Assembly (NCBI GenBank): GCA_018398765.1
Contig: JAHBMJ010005105.1
Location: 1-64,000, forward strand
Direction: 5' to 3'
Length of the DNA stretch: 64,000 nucleotides
Source: Chromera velia
Lineage: Eukaryota > Sar > Chromeraceae
The translations under genes and the position numbers were made by a program. Shown one piece after another: positions 50,037-60,956 of the stretch; the first letter of the stretch is position 1, and each line of letters begins with the position of its first letter. Under the pieces are notes generated by a model that was not told the DNA's origin, made no database searches, and worked only from the letters and a program-made list of their open reading frames with translations.

Positions 50037-50159
50037 CATGAGATGCAAATCATTTTATATGGCCGCCCTGAATATGAGTTGATCTGCGATGCTCAGATCA
50101 TTCGCATTGAAACACTGCAACATTTTGGTAGAGAGTGATTAGATCATAATAAAACTTAA

Positions 50160-50428
50160 TAACTTATACCAACCTCTTGAACCTAAGTGCCACTTAAAAA
50201 AATATAATCAAGATGATCTCCATCTGCGGCATCGTTTTTCAAGAGACCGTCTACCCTTGCGGCGTACACGGTCAAGACACCGTCCAGATATGCGGCTTTG
50301 GCTTTCAAGACACCGTAAATGATCCACGCCTGCGACGCGGACTTTCAAGCTTATCCCAAAATGCGGCTTGAACTTTTAAGTGGTAGTTAGGTTCAGGGAG
50401 GTCCTTATACCTGTACCTGTGTAACTTA
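50160..50428. mobile_element. Non-coding element with imperfect terminal inverted repeats
   Basis: The left end (50160-50199: taacttatacc ... cctaagtgccacttaaa) is complementary with mismatches to the right end (50374-50428: ttttaagtggtagttagg ... taactta). Between them is a GC-richer core with three ttcaagacaccgt-like modules. Size and absence of coding sequence suggest a MITE-type element. Confidence 0.5.
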
Positions 50429-51940
50429 AAATAAATTTTAAAATGATGTTCTAGTGATAGAGTATTATAAATCTGTTCGATCGTATACTACATCATTTTT
50501 TTTTCAATTTAAAACTCTAAATTAAGTTTTGATTGAAAGAAACTCTTAAAGTCTCCGTTCTCATCCTCAACTTTTTTTTATGGTACCCTCCGAGTCTCCC
50601 ACACTGTCTCTACATATTAATAACAATGTTTAAGAAATAATATTTACTAACTCAAAAACCTTTTATACTGACTAATGATGACTAATACTGACAATATGTC
50701 TGTTTTCATCTAGGGTTGGACAGTAAAGTTTTAAAGTTTTTTTTTATTAAAGTTTTTTTTTTGCCCTTTGGACTTTATTTTATAAAAAAAAAAAATTTAA
50801 TCAGTTTTTGAGTAGATCGTTAATTAAGTCAGTCATAAGTTAGACTCATAACTAAACTAATCAACTAGCCTATATAGAAGATGGCACAAGCTTAGTTTTT
50901 TTAAGTTGATATACTTGCACCGGGAAGTAAACACTCGCAATCATTAGAATCAATGGATTTCAGATCAGGTATGCAATGCAGGAATTCCCTTTCATCCAGC
51001 GACTTGACACAAGAATACGCCTAAGAACGCACATAAAGAAAGTCTATGTATGAAGCCATCAAGAGATCGAATTCAAGAATCATGTACACAGAGTTTGTGC
51101 TCGCAACATTCATCAAACACATGGTAAGGAGTCCAGCGATTAAGGAGTACTACATAGATTTTCTGCATGCGATAGGCGATCAATACAAATGCACACAACA
51201 TGAACGAACTCGACTTTGCCTTGTCTGCATTTAAAGGCACGAATGATTACACAAAAAGAGAAGAAAAAAAAAGAGGACAGATGAAAGGGAAACACAATTT
51301 GATATCAATTTCTCTCTCTTAAAAAACTTTTGCATAACTATAGTATATCTAGTAATTTATAAAGCATCAACTTTGTCTGCAATAATATAAATGAAACCAA
51401 CTTCTCTAGCAATGTCTTTTAAATGAGCTTTTACATGTCTGGTTGCATGTTTACTTTTAAAGTTTTAAAGTTAAAGTTTAAAGTTTTGCAAGCAAACTAT
51501 ATTATAAAAAAAACTTTAGTGTCCAACCCTAGGTTTTCATAGATTCCTACCTTTTTATATGTTACTTAAGTAGCAAGCAGTGGAAAAGTAAGCTAGAGTA
51601 ACCCTCGTATGCAGGATGAGCTCGAGTACGTTTTTAAAAATTTTGTGTGGAGCGAAAATAAAATAGTTTTAGTTGAGTTACAAATTATTACAAATTTGCA
51701 GAGCGCCTGGGGTAGCCTAGGGCCTAGGCTGGGAGGGGAGGGGACTCGGAGGTTAGACTAAGTCAGACTTGGGGAGCCCAATTTTTTTTTTTTTTGATAA
51801 TAATTATTAGTGTTGCCCGAATTTATCAGTCCGATCATTATGCATATATGCAAACTACAATTCAAAATGTTATCAGGTCCGAAATTAATAGAAATTAAGG
51901 GGGGCCGGCTTAGGCCGGCGACCGTAAAATATGAACATGG

Positions 51941-52044
51941 AGGCGCTACCAGCCGCTCGGTCCCTCGCTTCCCGTCTCGACTCAATGACCTGTCTCTGAA
52001 GGTGAGGATAACCGACTCTGCTTGAGGCGCTACCTCCTGCCCCT
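51941..52044 (+). repeat. 104-bp direct repeat, copy 1
   Basis: It begins aggcgctaccagccgctcgg and ends ...gctacctcctgcccc. The match to 52751-52854 is almost perfect (one clear difference, ccgctcgg versus ccactcgg). The unit itself starts and nearly ends with AGGCGCTACC. Confidence 0.85.
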
Positions 52045-52750
52045 GATATCCCAAATGTAGGCCGTAAAAGGGCTATGACCCCCCCGCATACAGGACTGTC
52101 TAAAATTGGTGGGCTGCCCTTAGGGAGGCCACCACGATCACACACGGGTGGGTGGGTGGGGAAATCACATAGACTCACATGCCACGATGGCAGCCACACT
52201 GGCGAGGCAGCAGCTCGAAGTCAGTCTCGACACTACCCCTTCGCATCTGACCGTCAGGGGTCGATTCTTTCAGTGTATTTTGAAGCCGTTTTGCTGAGGT
52301 TTTGTTTGATTTCCGTTTCGCCGTCTCGCCAATATGCAAAATCGCTTTTGCCGTGGCCGAGTTGCGCCATCTACGTTTTCCGGGACCAACTGGCCCGTAA
52401 AGCGAAAAACTACCGCCGCCCGCGCCTGCGTGCCCGACCTGCCCAGTTTGAAGGCCTACGACTTCGTTCCAGCTGAACCACCGTTCTCACTCCATTGGAT
52501 GATTTGTCTGGCTCCGTGAGAACTGACACTTCAGATTCCACAGCCTATGACCTACTGCACAGCCCAACTCGAGCTAATACCTATACAAAATTCTTATACT
52601 ACGCCTCGGTCTAGAAATGTTTAAATAAGTCATATCTCATGAAATTCACTATTTAGAAACCGTTACTGTTAGGACTTTACTTGTATTGAGTTGACAACAA
52701 GTACTAAAGTTTTTGTTCATGTTTCGGTTTTAGCCGCAACATGATCATGA

Positions 52751-52854
52751 AGGCGCTACCAGCCACTCGGTCCCTCGCTTCCCGTCTCGACTCAATGACC
52801 TGTCTCTGAAGGTGAGGATAACCGACTCTGCTTGAGGCGCTACCTCCTGCCCCC
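52751..52854 (+). repeat. 104-bp direct repeat, copy 2
   Basis: Second copy, 810 bp downstream in the same orientation as 51941-52044. It is followed by an A-rich run and the poly-C tract. High identity implies recent duplication or insertion. Confidence 0.85.
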
Positions 52855-52899
52855 AAACCCCCACACACAAAAAAAATATGTGTCTTTTTTGGGGCTCCG

Positions 52900-52930
<31 letters not shown>

Positions 52931-53303
52931 CCGGCCTCCCCGCCCCCCGCCGGGCGAGGGCGTCGGCCTCCGGCCCCCAGCAGGCCTGGAGCTGCCAGGA
53001 TCTGCATGCCAGGGCTGTCTCCTGCCGGTCTTTGTGGATCTCTGTATGATCATCTGTATCCCTCTGCTGCCTTGCAGTGGCAGCCAGCGTTGCTCAGGAG
53101 CTTGTTCGAGTCCTGCAGAAGGGGTCAGATGAGCAAGGGTCGTTCGCGTCGAAGGCAAAAAAAAACACACCGACTTTGTTTCACGGCCAATGAAAAAATG
53201 AGTTTCGATCCATTCTTGTCTTGACTTGGTGATTTCTCCATCAAACTTCACAACTGATTCAGAAGCGAGCATCAGAAACCATTCAGAGACTAGCTATCAA
53301 AGG

Positions 53304-54799
53304 ATGACGAATTGGGCCGTTTGGAATTGGATTGAGTTTGTTCGACCGGAAGCTTTTTTCTGGCTCTGTCTCGACGGTCCTGAGATAGAGACCGTGGACG
53401 TCCGGATTGAGCACCGTGATTTCGGTGGATGGCGGAAGGTGAGTGCCTCCATTGTGTTTGGGGTATTTGGATTTTGACTGTTGCTCTCTCTTCTCGATTC
53501 GTTTTGATTCAAATTATGTTCCCTATCTGCGCTATGCCGGCATGTCTCCTTACCTCTTCTCTTCTCTTCCATTCTCTCGTGTCGTTGAACCTTTCGATTT
53601 TCCCTTGCCAGAGTCTTCATTCTGTGGGAGGTCCGAGGAGAATCTCCCAACTCCGATCACACGCAGACATCTTCGTGAGTCACGACAAATTGATTGGCTG
53701 CAGATGCTCGTAGGGCAGGCCATCGTGTGGAGGATCCCCTTTGACCATCTGAGCGCCTTTCCACCACAACTTGTGATGCACATCAGGAGAGCGAGCGGTA
53801 CTGAGCTTGCGTGGGAGCTTCCTCTTCCGGTAGGTGTCTTTCTTCTCGATCGCCTTTTTTGCAGTTCAGATGGGTGGGAGGGTCCTTCCCTCGATTGTTC
53901 CAGGTGCTCATGCGTCGTTGCTTCGGTCTTTTCGTATCGATGTTTGACTCTGTGAGCTGAAGAGCGAGCGCAGACTCTTAGATGGGTAAGACGTTGTCCT
54001 CCCGGCTGTGTTTTTGCTTCCAACTTGAGAGCTCTGGTGTGTATAACCGATTTTTTCTTCCCTTGTCTTTCTGTCTGTCTGTCTGTCTGCCTGACGATCT
54101 GGGTCTTTTTCGTTTGCAACCCAAACACTTTTTCCATTTCTCTTTTCTCCTCTCGTATGCTACCGTCGCCGCTCTGCCTGCCGGCTGGGGCCAGAGAGGG
54201 TAGAAGTGGGCAGACAGCCAGGCAGCGTATTCCAATCTAGTCCACCCCCCACCCCCGGCTGTGCATCGTTAGTCGCCACGCATGTCCACTGCCTTTCCTT
54301 CCGCCTGTCCTTATCCATGAACGAACAAACTCCATGCATGTGCTCTCTCTCTCTCTCTCCCTCTCCATGCCTGCTTGAACTCAGACCCCGGCAACACCGA
54401 AGAGGAAAACAACCCCGCCGATCGATCAGCCGGTGCCGCCAGGGCAGCGTCTCCCGGCCGAGGGGCCGGCTGTCCCTGGGCCTGTACCTTTGGCAGTTCC
54501 CCTTGCTCCCCTGCCCCCCCCTTTTGGAATTTCACTCCAGCCGCAGCATCCGGAGTGCCTGCAGGGAGAGGCAGGAGGGGGCGGCGTGTGTGAGGTGGGA
54601 GAGCACGACGACGACTTTCTTCTTCCATTTAATCCGGAAGGTCTGTCTGTTTTTCTCCCTGTCTCTTCATTCGCTCTTCTGGAGATTAGACACGCACACT
54701 CACAGTGATATATACACACACAGGAGGACGGGAAAAGAATGAGCACAAGAGATCAGAGAGCCATATTCGTTGACAAACCCTCATACACACTCAGTCAAA

Positions 54800-54834
<35 letters not shown>

Positions 54835-54857
54835 CTTTCTTTTTCTCTCTCTCTCTC

Positions 54858-54897
<40 letters not shown>

Positions 54898-56239
54898 GGG
54901 GGTGAAGGGACAGAAATACAGAGGGCCCAAGGAGGAGGCAGATAGGCAAAGAGAAAAACCGACAGACAGAGGTAGCAACAGAACGACATGCAGACGACAT
55001 GTTTCGTGTGAAACGTTTGAGAGAGGATGTTATCTGACGCCTGGCTTCGTTTCTCCCTGCCTTCTGTCTATCCCCGCGCTGGCCCCCCCCTTGAAATCAG
55101 ACCGGAACATGCAACTTGCAGGACGGTCACAGGCTGGAGAGGGAGAGATGGGAGGAGCAGATGCAGAGGCGGAGGGTGAAGGAGAAGGAGACGAGGGGAA
55201 TGTAGCGATGCCGATGGCAGTGGAGGTGGGGGAGGAAGGGACGGAAAGGCTCACAGATGGACAGACAGCAGATGGCGATGGAGATGTGGACATGGACCCT
55301 GGGAGTGGAGTGCAGCAGTTGGGTCTTCAGGGTGAATCCTCTTTGCAATTGGGGTCTGCGCTCCCGCAAGGGGTCCGACTGGGGGGGGGAAGCTCTTCTG
55401 CTTCTTCCTCATCTTCTTCTCTCCACGTTCGCTCTGGTGGGACTGGCGCAGTGGGAGTAGGGGAGAAACCGAAGAATTGCAGACTGAACAGAACGAGATC
55501 CGATCAGAGAAAGAAAGTCGCCCAGCACAGAGAAAGGTCTGCGGCAGGAGCGGAGAAGGAGAAGCAGAAGCAGAGCTGCAAGGTCCAAAAAGACATCTCG
55601 AAAGAGAAGAAGAAAAAGGGCCAGCAGTCGAAGGTTCAGGAGATGATGGATTTCTTCTTCCATATCCGCTTCAGTCAGTCAGTCAGTTGGTCAGTCAGTC
55701 CTGCACGCGAAGAAAGGCCTCTTTCGCGCTCTCTGGATCTTGGACTGCCTTCTCAGGAATGCCCCCACACAACCCGTGTTTGTGCCTCTGCCTGTGTCTG
55801 TGCCTGTGCCTGTGTAGCTGGGTGGGTATATGTGGTTTGCATCATAAGGGAGTCACAAGCAGACAGGCCGAAAGATAACAGCGATGACACACAAGAAGGA
55901 CAAGGTTCAGTTTGAGTGATCAAGTCAGGACTCTTCCTTTGATTGTCCCTCTTTTCTACTTGTGCCTTGGACCAGTTGTATTTTGCTCCCTTCCTCTCTC
56001 TGTTTCTCTCTCTGTTTCCCTCCCTGCAGTCGCCGAGGGCAATCCGAATGACCCCGCCTACCTGAACAACAAGCGCCGTCTCCTTTCCATCTTCCCTCCA
56101 GCCACAAACGCAAACGAGACCCGACTCAAAGTCGGAAACGGCGCTGCAACGTTCATCGCCAAGGTCCTCGCGAACAACGTCCGAGCAGACCTGGCTTCAA
56201 GCCGCCCTTCCCCCCCTCCTCCTGCAGAGACAAACTGTG

Positions 56240-56274
<35 letters not shown>

Positions 56275-59061
56275 GTGTTGAGGACTGCAACCTCCCCCTC
56301 GAGGCTCAAGTTCAAGATTGTCTTCATCGACCAGGCAGCCTTCTGGATCGACACGGCCCCCTCTCTCTGCTTATCTCCCGTTGCCGCACACACGGACGCC
56401 TTCCCCCCCCCCCCACGTCTTCCNCCCCCCACGTCTTCCTGTCCTCCGCACCTGCCCTTGCGCCCCCTCATGACGCTTCCGCCGCCTCCGCAAAGGGCCC
56501 AGTTGAAGTCATGAGGGAAGAGGAGGTGAAGGTCTCCGTCTCCACAGCCACCGCCACAGCCAGCTCCAGCTTCACTGCGGCTGCTGTCGCAGAGGGCCTA
56601 GATGAAGCCATGGGGGAAGAGGAGGTGAAAGAAGTCACCGAAGGGAAAGGGGAAAGCAAAGAGATGGAGACGACCACCGTCGCTCTGCGCCTGTCTCTGC
56701 GGTCTCGAGTGCTGCCTGATTACTATACGCCCACATGGGAGGATGTTCACTTCTGGGACGTCCGGCCCTCTGAGGTGTTGTCCCGCTGGCCTGCAGACGT
56801 CCCTGCAGAGGCACCGACAGAGACAGTGAGTGTTTCCGCAGATACAGGCATGAGCGGGGGCGGGCATGCAGAGGAGCTTTGGGCCTTCAAGGCCTTCGTG
56901 GAGGCTTCGGCGAGGATGGAGACCCGGCCGTCGAGTCAGTCAGTCACTCTGCGTGTCTGTCTGTCTGTCTGTCTGTCAGTCATAGTCTATCTGTCTATCT
57001 GTTTTTCTCTCTACCTGCTTCTCCATCTGTTTGCGCTGGTCTCTGTCTCCCTTCAGTCAGTCTGCCAGTCGCTCAGAGATGGCTGCCAGGTTCGCCTTTC
57101 TCTAATTGTCTATTGTCTGAAGAATACGCCGACTGACCTCTTCGTCAAGGTGAAGAGAGAGTTGGCTGGCTGTGGTTTTTTTTACTCACTCACTCACTCA
57201 CTCACTCACTCACTCACTCACACACTCACTCACTCACTCACTCACTCACTCACTCACACAGTGACACTCACTCACTCACTCACTCACTCACTCACTCACT
57301 CACCCACTCACTCACTCACTCACTCACTCACTCACTCCCTTGCACTGGAAGGCCTGGAGGAATGGGAGAGAGAGACTGGGTTGGTGTCTACTTTTGGCTG
57401 CTTCTTTGATCGACTGCAAGGGATTCGGACATTCGGGCATGCAGGAAGGGTTTGTTTGTTTGTTTGTTTGTTGGGAGGCGATCGATCTCTGGAGGGGCGT
57501 GGAAGGGAAAGGAAAGGAAAGGAAATGCGGCGAAGGTTCTGCTGGGAAGAGGAAGGGAAATTGATGGTCTGCGTGCCCCTTTCGTGCTGTAGGCAGATAG
57601 CTGGCAGTCTATGTGCCTGGTTCTGTGAGTACGCGGGATGTACGTCCGTACGTTTTTCTCTTCATCTGTCTACCTGTCTCTGTGGGTGAGAGTTGATGTC
57701 TCTGTCTCTATACCTTTTTGATGTCTCTGTCTCTATATCCCTTTCTGTTTTGCAGCGAAAGGGCTTCCTCTCAGATTCCAATTCTGTCTCGGTGGGTTTT
57801 TTGTATCTGCCTCTTCTGGTCTTGGTTGCTTGTGTGTTTCTTTTGCTATAGTCGTTTTTTTTTGTTTCTTCCTTGCTTGATCTCGTTTTCGGTGTCGTTG
57901 TCTTTTTGTTTTCTCTTCTCCCGTTTTCCCGTCGATTCCCCCCCCTCATGCTCCCTCCGCAATTGATGGGGCCTCACCTCCTGCCCTCCTCCCTCCCTCC
58001 CTCCCTCCGTCTGATGGGTGCATGCAGCTAGAGGCAGACGAGACGAAGAGACCATCCGAGTGGAACCAGCAGGACAAGGAGTTCGAAAGAAAGTTGAGGG
58101 AAGCCTTCATGACTCTCGCGCTCAAGATAGCCGGAGGCCCCCGTTTCGACAGCTGCCATCTGTTTCGGGGGGATGTGTGGGGAGCGCAGGCTGACGACTA
58201 CCCGAAGAACGGGTGGAACTTTAAGCTCGACTTCGAGAAAGTGAGGTTGGGGCAGATCGTCAACTTCCGGTTTTTCTTTCTCCCGCCCGTCTTTGCCTTG
58301 CCCAAAGAGAACATGTCGATCCTCCAGCACCTGGAGCGGGAGATGCAGGAGGTTCTCTGTCTGGACCCCAATGGCTTCCCTCTTTCTCTTGACCCTCCAT
58401 CCTCTGACGCACAACAGGTCGGTCACTCAGTCCGTCAGTCAGTCAGTCTGTAGCCGTGAGTGGGGGGCGGGCGGGTGGGTAGGTGGGCGAGGCGGGGAGG
58501 GAGGGGATGATGTCGAGTTGTCGTTCTCTCTTTACCTGCTTGCTCACTGCTCGGCTTCTTGCGTCCCTTGTTTGTCTTCTTCTACATTCTGTGTCTCGTC
58601 ACACCGGAAGAGGATGCATGCCATTGGGTGGATGTATGGATGGAGGGGTTGTTTGTCTCAAGGGAGACGGGCACCTGACATTTGAGTGGTCAATGTGTGA
58701 ATTCGTTGAAAGTCGGTACGCCACCCACTCAATGCACTCTGTCATTCATTCCCTTAAACACGCGGACGACTGACGGAAGTGCTTCTCTGGTCGCTCTCCC
58801 ATCCCCCTGTTGCCCCTCTTTGTGCCTTCCTTTCCCGCTTGTGTTTCTGTGTGCTGAGCTTGCAATGCGTGCAGATCGAAAGCCCCGCACCAGCAACCGA
58901 AGGTGGAGGAGGAGGAGGAGGAGAAGGGGGACTGCAGCTGTTGAGGAAATATCTGGAGTGCAAGTGGTTGACTCGAGGGCGACTGGATGCCCTCGGATGC
59001 CCTTCCCTTTACGGCCTTCCTCCGTCTTCTGATATTCACTTCTGGTGCCTCTTCGAACTTG
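53304..59061 (+). CDS. Multi-exon gene, unknown family
   Basis: Exons supported by phase: 53304-53438, 53612-53829 (possibly with an internal 29-nt intron at 53675-53703), 54385-54640, 55122-55673, 56030 to about 56950, 58028-58417 and 58875-59061. At least one exon near 57.1 kb (ending NTPTDLFVK before gtgaag) is likely. The 3' end is not fixed: the next acceptor at 59161 soon meets a stop. Composition: a Trp-rich N terminus (NWAVWNWIEFVRPEAFFWLC), a Pro-rich linker, an acidic Gly/Asp region, a basic Lys-rich region, then folded-looking segments (YYTPTWEDVHFWDV; FERKLREAFMTLALKIAGG; DIHFWCLFEL). An undetermined base (56424) in a C run masks a frame change within exon 5. No known domain recognised. 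Confidence 0.5.
57184..57346. repeat. (CTCA)n microsatellite
   Basis: About 160 bp of CTCA units with a few interruptions (cacaca, cccact). It lies in a presumed intron of the unknown 53-59 kb gene. Confidence 0.9.
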
Positions 59062-59230
59062 GTGAGTCAGTGTGTGTCTCTTTCTGTCTGTTTCCGTCTC
59101 TCTCCCTCTGTCTCGGTCTCCTTTTCTGTCTGTCTGTCTGTCTGTCTGTCTGGGTGCAGGTGGGTGAGCAGGTCAAAGAGTGGTAACTTCTGTATTTGAT
59201 TTCCCTTGTGGATTTCTTTTTGTGTTCCAT

Positions 59231-59270
59231 AAGCTCTCTCTCTCTTCGTGCGTGCGTGCGTGCGTGCGTG

Positions 59271-59310
<40 letters not shown>

Positions 59311-59374
59311 CGTGCGTGTGTGTGTGTTGTTTGCGTTTTTCTCTCTCTCTCTGTGCGTGCGTGCGTGCGTGTGC

Positions 59375-59413
<39 letters not shown>

Positions 59414-59426
59414 TTGTTTGCGTTTC

Positions 59427-59473
<47 letters not shown>

Positions 59474-59490
59474 TTGTGCGTGCGTGCGCG

Positions 59491-59557
<67 letters not shown>

Positions 59558-59575
59558 ACGCGCGCGCGTTGTGTG
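59231..59575. repeat. Compound CT / GT / GCGT microsatellite
   Basis: Alternating (CT)n, (GT)n and (GCGT)n blocks occur several times, with a repeated ttgtttgcgttt module at about 59327 and 59414. The open frames across it are low-complexity artefacts. Confidence 0.9.
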
Positions 59576-59680
59576 TGTGTCTTTCGTTCTCCGTGTGTAT
59601 TGCGTTTCGTCTATTTCTATTCCAATTTTGTTTCGATCTGATGTAATCCCTTTGTGTATCTATTTTTTTGCTCTCACGTC

Positions 59681-60956
59681 ATGGCGTCTCCTAAGAGTCT
59701 CCTGTCTTGCATGATGAAACTGAGTGATCATCCTCCTTTGACTGAGTGGCTGACTGCAGACTTTCCTGATATGAAATCTTTCGGCGTTGCCCCTTGGGTT
59801 TCTGGACTCGTTCAACAGGGGAGTCTGACAGAGGTTGGCCTTAACATGATAGGGGGGGAATGCGATGCGAAGACTGCATGGGTGAGGGGCGGCTTTTGCA
59901 GGGCTTCACGACTAGAAAGAACAAATACCTGGACGTGACAGACAAGGAAAAGTTGCCGGGGTTGACAGGCACGATGGTTTCGGCTTTGGCCCTTTCCCGT
60001 CTCCTTGATCTCTCTTCCCCTTCCTCGGGGGCAATTGTTGGAGGAGACGGGGAAAGAGAAGAGACAGGGACAGGGACAGGGGAAGAAGGACCCCCCCAAG
60101 CCCCACCAGGGCACCAGCGTCTCCGCGTGTGTGTGGACTTCGGAGTGATGACAAAGTCTGTGAGTGCCTCCCAAATTCTCAATCTCCAGGCAGGCCGTCT
60201 CCTCGAACACCTGAGCACTCTTTCCAGAAGTGAGGGTGAAGGTGAGGGTGGGAGTGGGGGTGGGGTTGAAGACAAAGAGGAATTGCTGAATGTCCAGGTG
60301 CTCCCTTCTCTCGAGGAAGAGGAGCGCAGTCAGCTAGGGGCCCTCAGTGGCTGCCGCTTGTTTCACCTGGACCCTTCAAAGTTTAAGGGGCGTTGTGGGA
60401 GAAGGTCAACTGGGAGGAGGTGGAAAAACAGTTGGGGCATCCCTTCGTGCGCCCAACGGTTGAAGAGTTCTTCGGAGGGGGCGCGGGGAGGCCCCGTCTC
60501 CTAACTCTGGTGAGGGATGTGCCCTATCAGTCTCGGCCAAAGCTGCCAGGTGGAGAGATGACAAGGGGGGGCGAGTCTGGTCACAGAACTCCGGACACCG
60601 CGGGAGGGGGGAGGGACAGAACGAGGCGGTGTCTGTTCGGTCGCGGACGGGCCCGTGGAGGCAACGGTGCGAATGCCTTGTTCTTTGTCAGGGGTAATCG
60701 AGTCGAGTCAAGAGGATCTGAGGAGGAGGAGGAAGAAGGGGGAGGGTCGCACGAGGATGACTTTTTGTTCCGGGCGTCTGCAGCAGATAAACAGCTAGGA
60801 GAAGGGGAAGCTGGGGAGGAGAAAGAATTTCAGGGGGCGGGGGGGCTAGAAGCGGATGCGGAGGAAGAAACAAAGGCAGAGGATGGTGAAAAGTTGAAGG
60901 CAGATTTGTGGATGTTGTTTCGTGACACAGAGACAGTGAACAAGTCCCACAATTAA
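59681..60956 (+). CDS. Unknown protein, possibly a separate gene or the 3' part of the preceding one
   Basis: An ATG at 59681 opens 67 codons (MASPKSLLSCMMKLSD...). A 20-nt GTGAGG...TTTTGCAG segment at 59882-59901 would, if spliced, join in frame to GFTTRKNKYLDVTDKEKLPG and continue to about 60385. There the coding sense moves to another frame (ALWEKVNWEEVEKQLGHPFVRPTVEEFFGG) running to a stop at 60956. One extra G in the GGGG run at about 60387-60390 would restore continuity, so an assembly or sequence error is likely. The C-terminal ~170 residues are Gly/Arg-rich, then acidic. Total about 420 aa if both breaks are resolved. No family recognised. Confidence 0.45.

Larger units (their letters stand above)
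50037..53303. other. Repeat-rich intergenic region
   Basis: This contains a TIR element (50160-50428), an AT-rich stretch (50.45-51.8 kb), two near-identical 104-bp direct repeats (51941-52044 and 52751-52854) and a poly-C tract of about 29 bases (about 52903-52930). A short open frame at 51046-51234 has normal composition but no recognisable family. I see no gene I can support. Confidence 0.6.

Noticed and set aside
54770-55120. Low-complexity start (Ser/Leu/His) of a long plus-strand open frame
   Set aside because: It translates (CT)n and (CA)n intron sequence; only the part after the acceptor at 55121 fits the exon phases.
59166-59230. Clean 3' exon for the 53-59 kb gene
   Set aside because: The phase-1 acceptor at 59161 leads directly to TGA; other acceptors give low-complexity reading, so the end was left open.
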